Shown in pieces: positions 16,522-26,085 of a stretch of DNA of 48,555 nt (its first letter is position 1; each line of letters opens with the position of its first letter). Source of the stretch: Deltaproteobacteria bacterium (lineage in GTDB: Bacteria; Desulfobacterota; Syntrophia; Syntrophales; JACQWR01); assembly GCA_026388415.1 (NCBI GenBank), contig JAPLJV010000006.1, positions 1 to 48,555 on the forward strand, given 5' to 3'. A model generated the notes under the pieces. That model did no database searches, was not told where the DNA came from, and was given only the letters and a program-made list of their open reading frames with translations. A program made the translations under genes and the position numbers.

Positions 16522-16809
16522 ATGAAAGGTTTTAATTATCTGCGCAATGTGGCCACTCTGGAATTCAACCCCGAGGCATGCATTGGCTGCGGCAGATGTC
16601 TGGAGGTCTGTCCGCACCAGGTTTTTTCCCTCCTTGATAACCGGGCGCAGGTCATTGATTTCGATGCGTGCATGGAGTGCGGCGCCTGCGCGAAAAACTG
16701 CCCTGTTGACGCCATCCATGTCGCTGCCGGAGTGGGTTGTGCCGCGGGACTCATCACGGAATGGCTGCGCGAACAAAACATTCGAGGTATGGGCGGGGAA
16801 TGCTGCTGA
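16522..16809 (+). CDS. hgcB: HgcB, ferredoxin partner of HgcA
   Basis: A 95-residue 2[4Fe-4S] ferredoxin thought to reduce the HgcA corrinoid and bind mercury. Two CxxCxxCxxxC motifs are intact: CIGCGRCLEVCP and CMECGACAKNCP. They are followed by the HgcB-type tail with an extra Cys (GVGCAAGLITEW) and a vicinal C-terminal cysteine pair (GGECC), which distinguishes HgcB from ordinary ferredoxins. AGGGAGG lies upstream. It follows hgcA by 28 bases on the same strand, the standard arrangement in mercury methylators. Confidence 0.92.
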   Translation: MKGFNYLRNVATLEFNPEACIGCGRCLEVCPHQVFSLLDNRAQVIDFDACMECGACAKNCPVDAIHVAAGVGCAAGLITEWLREQNIRGMGGECC

Positions 16810-16883
16810 TATAAATACTTATTGATGTTTCTATAAATATATAACTCAGCTAATCTTAATCGTTGTCAACAGGGATTAAAAAA

Positions 16884-18392
16884 TTGGACTATTTACTCTT
16901 TTTTGCTGCTGCTTCACCGGTGCTCCTGATTGCGGCGCTTGTGATCTGCTGGAAAATGTCGGCCCTTGGTCTCTCGGTGTGGGGAATATTATTTACCGCG
17001 GTAATTGCCTCCACGGTTTTCCATACATCGCTCACCACCATTCTGATGGGGGCCCTTGATGGACTTATTACGACACTCCCCCTATTGTTGACCGTCTTTT
17101 TGGGTATTATTCTTTCGGTCCTTCTCATCGGAACCGAGGCGCTGTCACGTATTGTCAACGGTCTCTCAAAAGGGTTTCGCGGTCCCATGCACCAGGTGAA
17201 CGGCATATGCTTCGGCATCGAGAATTTTGTTGCCGGTGCAGGCATTATTACGGAACCGATTATCGCCCCCACACTCAAAGCTATCGGGCTTCCAGCAAAG
17301 GACGCAGCAATCCTTTCGATTTGGGGCTACTCAGGGATTATGTCTTTCACGCTGGCCGGGGTTTTCGTTGTTATCCTCTCTAACGTTACCGGTCTTGATT
17401 TGCAGAAACTGGCGGTGATCACGGCAATCATTTCCATAATCCCGACGCTTGTCTTTGGTGTCGCTATTCCGCTCGTTATGGAGAAAAGAGAGATTACAAA
17501 AGGACATCGCTTCTTTAATATCTCTACCGCTTTTGCATGTGGAATTATGACTCTTTGCTTTGTGATTTTTGTCTCTTCATCTACGGCCTGCATGCTTGCT
17601 GGTCTTGGGGTCCTGGGAGGGATTATCCTCCTGTCAAGGTCGAGGCCGGATTTCAGCGCCATTAAATTTGCCGACATCGCCCCTTTTCTTATCCTCATTG
17701 TGGCGTTAAGCGTTGTCAATATGTATCCGCCGCTCCGCACTATCGCCGGCGAAAAACTGGTTTTCTCCTTGTCGGTTGTCCCTGTGCACATAGTAAAAAT
17801 AAGACCACTTATGGATGCCTATACCTATTTGACAATTTCTATTGCGGTAACGATATGGGGACTCAAGATTACAAAACACCAATTTGTCACTATCGCGGGA
17901 GCTGCCATGCCGCGTGCATTGAGAGCAATAGTGGCCATGATGATATTTGGTGCGATGGGGCAGATCATTGCCCTCACAGGATATGAGATCCATAGCGATT
18001 CAATGGTGACAGCGAATAATATCCCCTATGTCCTTGCCAGCGGACTATCAAAACTGTCGGGGAAATACTATCCCGTTTTTGCGCCATTACTCGGGTGGGC
18101 AGGGACGTTTCTTACCGGCTATGGCTCACTATCCGTTATGATCTTCGGCAAACTCCAAGTCGAGATCGCCCGGTTCATTAATCTATCTCCTGAGGTCCTT
18201 GCATCTGCCATGATGGTCGGGTCCGGTATCGGTTCCATATCAAGCCCTTTTAAAGTGGCCATGGCAACCTCTCTCGTGGATGCTGTCGGGAAAGAGGGAG
18301 ACATCCTGAGAAAGACCATACCCATAGGTGTCGCCATATCGCTCATCACCGGCATCTGGAGTTATGTCTTGCTATTGACTTTTTTTAGTTGA
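16884..18392 (+). CDS. LctP-family (L-lactate/glycolate permease-like) transporter
   Basis: A 502-residue protein with about 12-14 predicted membrane helices. Its blocks VNGICFGIENFVAGAGIITEP and GWAGTFLTGYGSLSVMIFGK match the LctP lactate permease family, which moves 2-hydroxymonocarboxylates with protons. Start choice: TTG 16863 has no ribosome-binding site, whereas TTG 16884 has AGGGA eight bases upstream, so the second is preferred. It is less GC-rich than hgcB before it. The substrate could be another organic acid; its position upstream of the molybdenum hydroxylase may reflect a shared pathway, but the 180-base gap and separate promoter make that weak. Confidence 0.75.
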   Translation: MDYLLFFAAASPVLLIAALVICWKMSALGLSVWGILFTAVIASTVFHTSLTTILMGALDGLITTLPLLLTVFLGIILSVLLIGTEALSRIVNGLSKGFRGPMHQVNGICFGIENFVAGAGIITEPIIAPTLKAIGLPAKDAAILSIWGYSGIMSFTLAGVFVVILSNVTGLDLQKLAVITAIISIIPTLVFGVAIPLVMEKREITKGHRFFNISTAFACGIMTLCFVIFVSSSTACMLAGLGVLGGIILLSRSRPDFSAIKFADIAPFLILIVALSVVNMYPPLRTIAGEKLVFSLSVVPVHIVKIRPLMDAYTYLTISIAVTIWGLKITKHQFVTIAGAAMPRALRAIVAMMIFGAMGQIIALTGYEIHSDSMVTANNIPYVLASGLSKLSGKYYPVFAPLLGWAGTFLTGYGSLSVMIFGKLQVEIARFINLSPEVLASAMMVGSGIGSISSPFKVAMATSLVDAVGKEGDILRKTIPIGVAISLITGIWSYVLLLTFFS

Positions 18393-18504
18393 ACCGGCTT
18401 TTGGCACGTGCGGAGCAGAAGGACAATATAGCTGCGTGTCAAGAAAAAGCAGCCCTCACAGAACTGGCATAATCAATCAAGATATCAATATCATAGGTTT
18501 TATC

Positions 18505-18534
18505 TTGACAACCTCATTTCCTTGATGGTACTTT
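18505..18534 (+). promoter_or_regulatory. Promoter of the molybdenum hydroxylase operon
   Basis: TTGACA (18505-18510) with an 18-base spacer to TACTTT (18529-18534), about 40 bases before the small-subunit start. The -35 box is perfect and the -10 box only moderate. The upstream spacer 18393-18500 contains nothing I recognise. Confidence 0.4.
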
Positions 18535-18573
18535 CCGGGCGCCGAATGGATGTTGGGAGGAAGTGGCAGGACG

Positions 18574-19104
18574 ATGAACGCAAAAAAACAGGGTGAGAAG
18601 AAGATGGCTGCGGCCAGCAGCATCAGCCTCACCGTTAACGGGCAAGTCTATAAAATGGATGTGGGAAGCAAACCGGATCAGGTTGCTACAGCTCATACCC
18701 TTGCCCATACTCTGCGAGAAACACTCGGACTTACCGGCACCAAAGTATCATGCGACAACGGCGCCTGTGGATGTTGCACTGTACTTATGGATAACAAGGC
18801 CGTACCTTCCTGCCTGTTGCTCACGATAGAGTGCGACGGGAAGAATGTAACAACGATCGAAGGCCTGGGTGATCCAAAAGCGGGGATGCTGGACCCGATC
18901 CAGCAGACATTTATCGCCCATACTGCCTTTCAGTGCGGTTTTTGCACTCCCGGAATAATCATGGGCGCCAAGGCACTCCTCAATGAAAACAATGCTCCCA
19001 CGGAGGAAGAGGTCAAAGAGGCTCTTTCCGGCAATTTCTGCCGATGTATCAGCCATTATCAGGTTGTGCAGGCTGTTATGGCGGCCTCCGGAAGGGCAAC
19101 GTAA
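18574..19104 (+). CDS. Molybdenum hydroxylase small subunit, 2x[2Fe-2S]
   Basis: A 176-residue iron-sulfur subunit of the xanthine dehydrogenase / CO dehydrogenase family. The plant-type cluster site is CDNGACGCCTV with a later Cys in PSC, and the second cluster site is CGFCTPG plus CRC (NFCRCISHYQV). It passes electrons between the molybdenum site and FAD. Three starts are possible (18550, 18574, 18604); 18574 is a compromise and none has a strong ribosome-binding site. The large-subunit start follows six bases after its stop, so the three subunits form one operon in the order small, large, medium. Confidence 0.88.
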   Translation: MNAKKQGEKKMAAASSISLTVNGQVYKMDVGSKPDQVATAHTLAHTLRETLGLTGTKVSCDNGACGCCTVLMDNKAVPSCLLLTIECDGKNVTTIEGLGDPKAGMLDPIQQTFIAHTAFQCGFCTPGIIMGAKALLNENNAPTEEEVKEALSGNFCRCISHYQVVQAVMAASGRAT

Positions 19105-19109
19105 CAGAT

Positions 19110-21398
19110 ATGGCCGATAGTTACCGATTCATAGGCAAGGCAACTCCAAGGAAGGACGCCGGCGACATCGTTACCGGCAAATCACGTTTCTTAAACGACA
19201 TCAAACTGCCGGGCATGCTCTATGGCAAAGTGCTCCGCAGCCCCCATCCCCATGCTTTCATCAAAAAGGTTGATAAACGCGCCGCGCTGAAGCTTCCGGG
19301 GGTCAAGGCGATACTCGACTGGGGGGATATGCCCGATTGGCGGGGGGGCACGCCGCGCTGCACGCGGGCGCTCGACCGGAAGGTGCGTTTCGTGGGTGAC
19401 GCCGTGGCCCTCGTTGCCGCCACAAGCGAAGAGGCGGCGAATGCAGCCCTCCATCTGATCGAGGTGGAATATGAGCTGCTCCCCGCCGTCTTTGCGATGG
19501 AGGAGGCTTTAAAACCGGGCGCGCCGCAGTTGTATGATGAATTTCCCGGCAATGTCGTGATCCCCGGCGTTCCTTTTTTCGGTCCCAAAAGCCTGCAGGA
19601 AGTGGTGATGGGTGACGTAGAAAAGGGGTTCCGGGAGGCTGATGTCATTACAGAGGGGACCTTCGGTTATGAAAACATACCCAATCCTCTGCCGCCTGAA
19701 CCGCCGGGGGCAATAGCCCTGTGGAAAGAACCGAACAAACTGACGCTCTGGATATCAAGCCAGACTCCTTATCTGGACCAGATTCTCCTCACCCACGTTA
19801 TGGGCAAGAAGGTGGAAGTGAGGACCATCGGGGGGCCCTGCGGCGGCAGTTACGGGTCGAAACAGATGTCTTGGCCGCTCCATTGCCAGGCCGCTCTTTT
19901 GAGCAGGGCAACGGGCAAACCCGTGAAGCTGGCCTTCGGTAAAGAAGAACATCTGGCCGCGTTTGTGTTGCGCCCCGCATCACGAATGCAGGCCCGTGTC
20001 GGCATGAAGAGGGACGGGACGGTGACGGCCGTGTCGGGCGCCTGGCTTATTGACACGGGTTACTACTCCATGACCACCCAGGCGCAGGTTGCCGTTGGCT
20101 GTGGCGAGGTCCAGCTTGCGGTTCGCTGCCCTAATTGGGATTTGAAGACTACGATTGTCTGCACCAATCGGAACGCCTCGGGCATCGTCAGAGGTTTCGG
20201 CGGTCAGGAGCTGAAGTGCTCCCTCATACCGCTGCTTAGTCTGGCCATGGAAAAGGCCGGGCTCGATCCCCTGGAGTTTTTCAAGAAGAATTTTGTTAAA
20301 CCCGGTGACGGTTATTTCTGGCGCGACGGCATCTGGTATACCTATCGGGGCGTAGATTATGCCGAGTCCTTCGACAAGGGCGCCAAAAAATTCGGCTGGA
20401 AAGAGAAGTGGCAGGGGTGGCTTAAGCCATCTGCCGTGGATGGGGCAAAAAGGAGAGGGGTCGGTTTGGGGGTGCATGGCAATGCCGATATCGGCGAGGA
20501 TGCATCAGAAGCGCATGTACGCCTGCATCCGGACGGGACAGCCATGCTTTTTTCCTGCCTGACGGAGCACGGGACCGGCCAGACCAGCAACTTCATCAAG
20601 ATGGCAGCGGAGGTGCTCGGGATAGCTATGGAACGGATCTCCTTATCCCCCGCCGATTCATTGGTCAACCCCTATGAGTTCGGACCGGTAGGCTCCCGGG
20701 GAACATACGCAATCGGCAGTGCCGTCATTGCCGCCGCCGAAGACGCCAGGAGGCAGCTCTTTGAGCTTATCGCCCCCAAGCTCGGAACCGCGCCGGAAAA
20801 TCTGGAAACTGTGGACGGGATTATTTATGTAAAAGACAATCCGGGGAAAAAGATGCCTTGGAAGGCTATGAGCATTGATCGCACCATCACGGGCTACGGA
20901 CGTTTCGAGCCCGACTATACGTTGACGAACTGCCTCATGAGCTTCATCGAGGTGGAAGTAGATACGGAAACAGGAAAAGTTACTCTGCTGCGGATAGTCA
21001 ACACTACCGACGTCGGCCAGATCATAGATCCTCAGGGCCTGGAAGGCCAGCTCAACGGATGTCTCGGGTCCGCGGGCATAGACACCGCCATCTTCGAGGA
21101 GACAATCCTTGACCGAAAGAGTGGGCAAATGCTGAATGCCAATATGATTGACTATAAATGGAGGACGTTTGCCGAGCTGCCGGTCATTGACAACGTGATC
21201 CTGGAAACACCCTTCCCTAGTCACCGCTTCCAGGCGATAGGAGTCGGGGAGGTGGCCACAGCGCCAGGGCCATCGGCAGTGCTCATGGCCGTATCGAACG
21301 CCGTCGGCGTCTGGTTGCACGACTATCCGTTAACCCCCGATAAGATACTGCGAGCCTTGGGGAAGACAGGGGTTGTGAGAAAAAGAGGCGTCAGATGA
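19110..21398 (+). CDS. Molybdenum hydroxylase large subunit (molybdopterin-binding)
   Basis: A 762-residue catalytic subunit of the xanthine dehydrogenase family. Visible landmarks: the N-terminal hammerhead domain starting FIGKATPRKDAGDIVTGK, GGPCGGSYGSKQ (molybdopterin loop), GIVRGFGGQE with the conserved Arg, GTGQTSNF, and the catalytic glutamate in GVGEVATAPGPSAVL near the C-terminus. All key residues appear intact. Length matches the large subunit of 4-hydroxybenzoyl-CoA reductase (about 770) as well as other hydroxylases, so substrate is not fixed by this subunit alone. The last codons overlap the next gene by ATGA (21395-21398). Confidence 0.88.
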   Translation: MADSYRFIGKATPRKDAGDIVTGKSRFLNDIKLPGMLYGKVLRSPHPHAFIKKVDKRAALKLPGVKAILDWGDMPDWRGGTPRCTRALDRKVRFVGDAVALVAATSEEAANAALHLIEVEYELLPAVFAMEEALKPGAPQLYDEFPGNVVIPGVPFFGPKSLQEVVMGDVEKGFREADVITEGTFGYENIPNPLPPEPPGAIALWKEPNKLTLWISSQTPYLDQILLTHVMGKKVEVRTIGGPCGGSYGSKQMSWPLHCQAALLSRATGKPVKLAFGKEEHLAAFVLRPASRMQARVGMKRDGTVTAVSGAWLIDTGYYSMTTQAQVAVGCGEVQLAVRCPNWDLKTTIVCTNRNASGIVRGFGGQELKCSLIPLLSLAMEKAGLDPLEFFKKNFVKPGDGYFWRDGIWYTYRGVDYAESFDKGAKKFGWKEKWQGWLKPSAVDGAKRRGVGLGVHGNADIGEDASEAHVRLHPDGTAMLFSCLTEHGTGQTSNFIKMAAEVLGIAMERISLSPADSLVNPYEFGPVGSRGTYAIGSAVIAAAEDARRQLFELIAPKLGTAPENLETVDGIIYVKDNPGKKMPWKAMSIDRTITGYGRFEPDYTLTNCLMSFIEVEVDTETGKVTLLRIVNTTDVGQIIDPQGLEGQLNGCLGSAGIDTAIFEETILDRKSGQMLNANMIDYKWRTFAELPVIDNVILETPFPSHRFQAIGVGEVATAPGPSAVLMAVSNAVGVWLHDYPLTPDKILRALGKTGVVRKRGVR

Positions 21399-22381
21399 AA
21401 CCATTCGCCCACTTTAATGCCCGCTCGGTCAAGGAAGCAGTCGGACTCCTTACGGAATACAAAGGAAAGGCGAAGCTCAACGCAGGAGGCACCGATCTTT
21501 TGGGCCTCTTAAAGAACAGTATCCTCCCGGACTACCCGAAAGCGATCATCAACATCAAGACCATCACCGGTCTTGACTATATCAAGGAGGATACGACAGG
21601 GCTCAAGATAGGCGCTCTGTCTAAGTTAGCGGACATAGCCCGGTCGCCGGCAGTCAAGGGAAAATACCCGCTGCTCTCGGAAGCGGCGCATTCTGTGGCG
21701 ACGCCCCTGATCCGGAACGTGGCCACCATAGGCGGCAACCTTGTTCAGGATGTGCGCTGCTGGTACTACCGGTATCCGCACCAGATCGGCGGACCGGTTA
21801 TATGCCGGCGCAAGGGAGGGAAAACCTGCAATGCCCTGGCCGGAGATAACCGGTACCATTCCATTTTCGGCGCTGCCCACGGCTGCGTGGCAGTAAACCC
21901 CTCCGATATCGGCATGGCTCTGATAGCGTTAGATGCCAGCATCAAAACTTCCCAACGGACTATTGATGCGCAGGGTTTCTTCACTGCCGGTGCAACAGCG
22001 TCAACGATACTCGATGCGAATGAACTGGTAACGGAAATTCAAATTCCGCAGCCGCCGCAGGGGGCCCGGCAGCATTATCTGAAATTTACCCTGAGAGAAC
22101 CGGTAGATTTTGCCATTGTGAGCGTTGCCTCGTTTATCACCCTCAAGGAAGGGATATGTGCGGATGCCCGTATTATCCTGGGCGCGGTAGCTCCGGCGCC
22201 CGTCAGGGCAGGCAAAGCCGAGGAAATCATCAAAGGACGTCCCATAGATGAGGCCAGCGCCGATGAAGCAGCCAAGTCTGCTCTCCGGAACGCCAAGCCG
22301 CTCAGCAGGAATGCTTACAAAGTGGAGATTGCCAAGGCTCTTGTCAAAAGGGCAATATTGATGGAGATTTCATGCCCATAG
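21395..22381 (+). CDS. Molybdenum hydroxylase FAD subunit with extra cysteine cluster
   Basis: A 328-residue FAD-binding subunit. It has the FAD signature NAGGTDLLGLLKN and ATIGGNLVQD, then an insertion that ordinary CoxM proteins lack, with cysteines at 122, 137, 145 and 164 (RCWYYRYP, CRRKGGKTC, HGCVAV). In 4-hydroxybenzoyl-CoA reductase a comparable insertion binds an additional [4Fe-4S] cluster through cysteines that, from memory, lie near 122-155. This makes a reductase of that kind, removing a phenolic hydroxyl from an aryl-CoA, a reasonable guess, though the insertion also occurs in less studied relatives. The operon ends here. Confidence 0.85.
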   Translation: MKPFAHFNARSVKEAVGLLTEYKGKAKLNAGGTDLLGLLKNSILPDYPKAIINIKTITGLDYIKEDTTGLKIGALSKLADIARSPAVKGKYPLLSEAAHSVATPLIRNVATIGGNLVQDVRCWYYRYPHQIGGPVICRRKGGKTCNALAGDNRYHSIFGAAHGCVAVNPSDIGMALIALDASIKTSQRTIDAQGFFTAGATASTILDANELVTEIQIPQPPQGARQHYLKFTLREPVDFAIVSVASFITLKEGICADARIILGAVAPAPVRAGKAEEIIKGRPIDEASADEAAKSALRNAKPLSRNAYKVEIAKALVKRAILMEISCP

Positions 22382-22424
22382 ATGGTTTTGATCCGTATAA
22401 ACCGGGTCTGGCAAGTCCGAACGG

Positions 22425-22520
22425 GTGGAGTTCATCTCCCGGATGCCGCTTACCAATGTTGGCAAGATAGACAAAAAAATGTTGCAGCAAGATATCAAAG
22501 AAAAATTGGGAATGCGTTAG
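22425..22520 (+). pseudogene. C-terminal remnant of an AMP-forming acyl-CoA ligase
   Basis: Thirty-one codons and a stop read VEFISRMPLTNVGKIDKK then MLQQDIKEK. The block P-L-T-x-V-G-K-I-D-K-K is the C-terminal catalytic-lysine motif of acyl/aryl-CoA synthetases. There is no start or N-terminal domain; the fragment begins abruptly just after the FAD subunit gene. Its position behind an aromatic-type hydroxylase suggests that a CoA ligase for the same pathway was once encoded here. Confidence 0.75.
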
Positions 22521-22547
22521 TAGGTTAATAATGAGAAAAGGAATTCG

Positions 22548-24044
22548 ATGATAAATTTTATTCAGAAAGTAGTTAAAAAGATTCGCAATATCGGCAGATC
22601 GGGAGAGAAAATCCTCAAAGAAAAATCTGCCGCCCCCTCGCCCCCATCAGAACAGTCGCCGCCGGACCAGGAAAAACGATCTCGTCCCGGCAGGCCCCCC
22701 CGGAGAAGGGGCAATAAAAGCGGACGGGCAGCAAGTGCATCGTCATCCCTTGCTACTGCAGATCCGGAAGCTCCCTGGCGGGTTTCCCAATTCAAGGTCG
22801 CGCCGGCCGAAGGCAAGACCCGCTTTCAGGATTTCGATCTTCCCGATCCGCTCCTGCACGCCATTTTTGACCTGGGATTCCAGTACTGTACGCCGATTCA
22901 GGCGGAAATTCTTCCCAGCACCCTGTCCGGCAAGGATGCCAGCGGCAGGGCGCAGACCGGTACCGGCAAGACGGCGGCCTTTCTCATCGCTGTCATCACG
23001 CGGATGCTGAATAACCCCCTCCCGGGCGACCGGAAGCCCGGCACGCCCCGGGTCCTCGTAATTGCCCCCACGCGCGAACTGGTAATGCAGATCTCCGAGG
23101 AAGCACGCGTGCTCACCAAATACACCGACATTAAAATTATTGCCGTGTTCGGCGGCATGGACTACGAAAAACAGCGGAAGCTTTTGACCGGTGTTCCCGT
23201 GGATATCGTGGTGGCCACCCCGGGTCGGCTGCTCGACTTCCAGCAGCGCCACGACCTGATCCTGAGCAAGACCGAGGTGATGATTATTGACGAGGCGGAC
23301 CGGATGCTCGACATGGGATTTATCCCGGACGTGCGGAAGATCATCCACAGCACCCCGCCCCGGGAAAAGCGGCAGACCATGCTTTTCAGTGCGACGCTGA
23401 CCGAAGAAGTAACCCGTCTCGCCGCCCAGTGGACGATAAACCCCGTGACCGTGGAGATCAAACCGGAACAGGTCGCCGTGGACACGGTGGATCAGATCGT
23501 CTATATCATAACGGCCAACCAGAAATTTGCCCTGCTCTACAACATCATCGTCAAGCAGAATCTCGAACGGGTGCTGGTTTTCTGCAACCGGAAGGACGAA
23601 GTCCGCAAGCTCTCGGAGACACTCACCAGATACGGGATCAACTGCGCGGAACTTTCCGGCGATGTCCCCCAGAAACAACGCGTTGACCGTCTCGACCAGT
23701 TCAAGGCCGGAAAAATCAGGATACTTGTGGCTACCGATGTGGCCGGTCGGGGCATTCACATCGAGGGGATGGACCATGTGGTCAATTTTACCCTGCCCCA
23801 TGATGCCGAGGATTATGTGCACCGGATCGGGCGCACCGGACGGGCCGGCGCCGCCGGCACCTCCATCAGTTTTGCCGACGAAGAAGAAGCATTTTACCTG
23901 CCGCCCATCGAGGCCTTCATGGGCCGGAAGCTGGACTGCATCCGCCCCGAGGAAGACTGGCTCATTCTGCCCAGACCGGTCGCTCCGAGGAAACGGCGCC
24001 CCCCGGTGCCGGCAGGAAGACCGCGTCATAACCATCCAAAATAA
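22548..24044 (+). CDS. DEAD-box ATP-dependent RNA helicase (RhlB/RhlE-like)
   Basis: A 498-residue RNA helicase. After a basic, proline-rich N-terminal extension (about 1-75) come all core motifs in order: Q motif FQYCTPIQ, motif I AQTGTGKT, Ia PTREL, Ib [42 protein letters not shown] and [12 protein letters not shown]. The C-terminal tail is basic ([12 protein letters not shown]). It unwinds structured RNA in ribosome assembly or mRNA turnover. A good ribosome-binding site (AAAAGGAA) precedes ATG 22548. The methyltransferase cluster begins 30 bases after its stop, but a functional link is doubtful. A 3' piece of this gene recurs at 32838-32872. Confidence 0.9.
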   Translation: MINFIQKVVKKIRNIGRSGEKILKEKSAAPSPPSEQSPPDQEKRSRPGRPPRRRGNKSGRAASASSSLATADPEAPWRVSQFKVAPAEGKTRFQDFDLPDPLLHAIFDLGFQYCTPIQAEILPSTLSGKDASGRAQTGTGKTAAFLIAVITRMLNNPLPGDRKPGTPRVLVIAPTRELVMQISEEARVLTKYTDIKIIAVFGGMDYEKQRKLLTGVPVDIVVATPGRLLDFQQRHDLILSKTEVMIIDEADRMLDMGFIPDVRKIIHSTPPREKRQTMLFSATLTEEVTRLAAQWTINPVTVEIKPEQVAVDTVDQIVYIITANQKFALLYNIIVKQNLERVLVFCNRKDEVRKLSETLTRYGINCAELSGDVPQKQRVDRLDQFKAGKIRILVATDVAGRGIHIEGMDHVVNFTLPHDAEDYVHRIGRTGRAGAAGTSISFADEEEAFYLPPIEAFMGRKLDCIRPEEDWLILPRPVAPRKRRPPVPAGRPRHNHPK

Positions 24045-24074
24045 TAGTCCCGTTCTTTTATGGAGGCGTACTGC

Positions 24075-25439
24075 ATGACTGAGGAAGCTGAGAAGCTGTT
24101 TGGCGAGAGACTGGGCCGCTACCAGGCCGCCATTGCCCTGGAGCCGACCGATCGGATACCGATCGCAACGGGGAGCAACTACTTCGCCGAGGTGTATTCG
24201 GGCAACACTCACCAGGAGACCATCTACGACAGCGAGAAGTGGCTGCAGGCGGAGCTGGCCTTCTGCCGGGATTTCCCGGAAGTTGACGTGTTGAGGAACA
24301 ACCGCGTCTGGGGGCCGCTCTTTGACGCCGTCGCTCTGAAGAGCTACAAGCTCCCGGGCCGGGACCTTCCGCCGCGCTCCCCGTTCCAGTTTGTCGAGAA
24401 GGAATACATGCTGGCGGACGAGTACGACCTACTCATCAAAAGCCCGCTTTCATTCATGTTTGACCGCTGGCTCCCGCGGATCATCGGTGAGTTTGGAGAG
24501 CGGGGATCCGTGCGCTCGTATATGGCCTTCCTCAAGGGGGGGATGGCCCAGGCGATGGTGGGCCAGATCATGAAAAACCGGAGTATCCGGCTGCAGGAGG
24601 CGGGGATGCCCCAACCCATGACGGGCATCTTTCTGGCCCCGTTCGATGCCCTGGCCGACACCATGCGAGGCCTAACCGGCGCTTTGATGGACACCTACCG
24701 TCAGCCGGACAAGGTGATCGCCGCCTGCGAAGTGTTGACCCAGGAGATGGCCAATTTCGCCCTGGCCACCGCGGACCCGTTGAAGCGTTATCCGATCTTC
24801 GTGCCCACCCACAAGGCGACGTTCATGTCCCCCGCGGAGTTTGACAAATTCTACTGGCCTTCCTTCAAGAAAACGATGGAGATCATCATCGGGGCGGGCT
24901 ACACGATTCGGGCCTACCTGGAGGGGGACTGGGGCCGTCACTGGCACCACCTGCTGGAGTTGCCCAGGGGCAAAGTCCTCTGCGACATTGACAACCAGGG
25001 AGATATCTTCAAGGCCAAGAAGGATATTGGCCATCACCAGTGCATCGCGGGCGGCATTCAGGACTCCCAGTTCATCCTGGGGACGCCGGAGGAGATGCGT
25101 GCACGGGTCAAGAACCTGTGCGAAACGCTGGGGCCGGGGGGCGGCTATATCATAAGCGGCGGCTGCAACATCCCCCACGACACGAGGCCGGAAAATCTCC
25201 GGACGATGGTCGAGGCCGTGATGGAATACGGAATTTACGACCGGAGTGTGAAACCCCGGCCAAGGCCGGCGACCGGAGCGGCGGCGATAACGGCGTTTGA
25301 ATACCCCAGGATGGTCACCTCCTGGGAGGTCAAGAAAGCGGAGCTGGGCGGCGTGCAGGGGGAAGAAGACCTGATCCGCAAGCCTTGGGAGACACTCGAA
25401 AGCATGGCCTATGTCTGGCTTTGGCAGTGGGCTCTTTAA
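24075..25439 (+). CDS. URO-D-family corrinoid methyltransferase (MtaA/CmuA-like, methyltransferase I)
   Basis: A 454-residue protein of the uroporphyrinogen-decarboxylase superfamily, in which one branch moves methyl groups to or from corrinoids. H321-x-C323 followed by C364 (GHHQCIAGG, SGGCNIP) reproduces the HxC...C zinc motif of MtaA/CmuA-type methyltransferases. That favours methyl transfer over haem synthesis, and the corrinoid protein gene next door supports this. ATG 24075 with TGGAGG upstream is preferred; the ATG at 24060 would translate the ribosome-binding site. In acetogen O-demethylases the first methyltransferase is of similar size (about 50 kDa). The substrate is unknown. Confidence 0.75.
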   Translation: MTEEAEKLFGERLGRYQAAIALEPTDRIPIATGSNYFAEVYSGNTHQETIYDSEKWLQAELAFCRDFPEVDVLRNNRVWGPLFDAVALKSYKLPGRDLPPRSPFQFVEKEYMLADEYDLLIKSPLSFMFDRWLPRIIGEFGERGSVRSYMAFLKGGMAQAMVGQIMKNRSIRLQEAGMPQPMTGIFLAPFDALADTMRGLTGALMDTYRQPDKVIAACEVLTQEMANFALATADPLKRYPIFVPTHKATFMSPAEFDKFYWPSFKKTMEIIIGAGYTIRAYLEGDWGRHWHHLLELPRGKVLCDIDNQGDIFKAKKDIGHHQCIAGGIQDSQFILGTPEEMRARVKNLCETLGPGGGYIISGGCNIPHDTRPENLRTMVEAVMEYGIYDRSVKPRPRPATGAAAITAFEYPRMVTSWEVKKAELGGVQGEEDLIRKPWETLESMAYVWLWQWAL

Positions 25440-25461
25440 CATAGAGATGGGGAATATCGAG

Positions 25462-26085
25462 ATGGATGCACTGGCGCAGGCAATGCGCGATCTGGATGAA
25501 AAGAAGGTTGGAGAACTGGTGGAAGGGAAGATCAGCGGCGGCGTTCCGGCCACGGAGATCGTCACGATCTGCAACGAGGGAATGGTCGCAATCGGCGAGT
25601 TGTTCTCGCAAGGCGAGTATTTCATCAGTCAGCTCCTCTTTGCCGCCGAGATCCTCAAAGGGGTGATGAAACGCCTTGATCCCCTGCTGCAGGGCGCGGG
25701 GGCGGGGAGTTCGGCGGGGAAGGTCATTATCGGCACGGTCCAGGGTGATATTCACGACATCGGCAAGAACATCGTCATCACGCTGCTACGCGGCGCCGGT
25801 TTCGAGGTCATTGATCTGGGTGTGGACGTTCCGGCTCAGCAATTCGTGGATGCGGTCCGGCAGTCCGGCGCCCGGGTACTGGGTCTGAGCGCCCTGCTGA
25901 ATTTGACCTATCCCGCGATGAAATCCGTCGTTGATGAGATCACCAAGGCCGGTCTGAGGGACAGCGTCAAGATCATCGTCGGCGGTGCGCCCGTCAACGA
26001 GCAGGTGCGGCAGTTCGCGCAGGCCGATTTCTGGGCGCTTGACGCCGTGGTCGGCGTCAATATCTGCCGACAGATCTATGCGTGA
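25462..26085 (+). CDS. Corrinoid (methylcobalamin-binding) protein of a methyltransferase system
   Basis: A 207-residue B12-binding shuttle protein. The helical cap domain (about 1-85) is followed by the Rossmann-like domain with D96-x-H98-x-x-G101 (GDIHDIGKNI), where His is the lower cobalt ligand, then GFEVIDLGVDVP and GLSALLNLT. Length matches the MtaC/MtbC type. Starts at 25411, 25447 and 25462 are in frame; the last has GGGGA nine bases upstream. It accepts a methyl group from the upstream URO-D enzyme and passes it to the methyl-THF methyltransferase encoded at 32017. Confidence 0.9.
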   Translation: MDALAQAMRDLDEKKVGELVEGKISGGVPATEIVTICNEGMVAIGELFSQGEYFISQLLFAAEILKGVMKRLDPLLQGAGAGSSAGKVIIGTVQGDIHDIGKNIVITLLRGAGFEVIDLGVDVPAQQFVDAVRQSGARVLGLSALLNLTYPAMKSVVDEITKAGLRDSVKIIVGGAPVNEQVRQFAQADFWALDAVVGVNICRQIYA

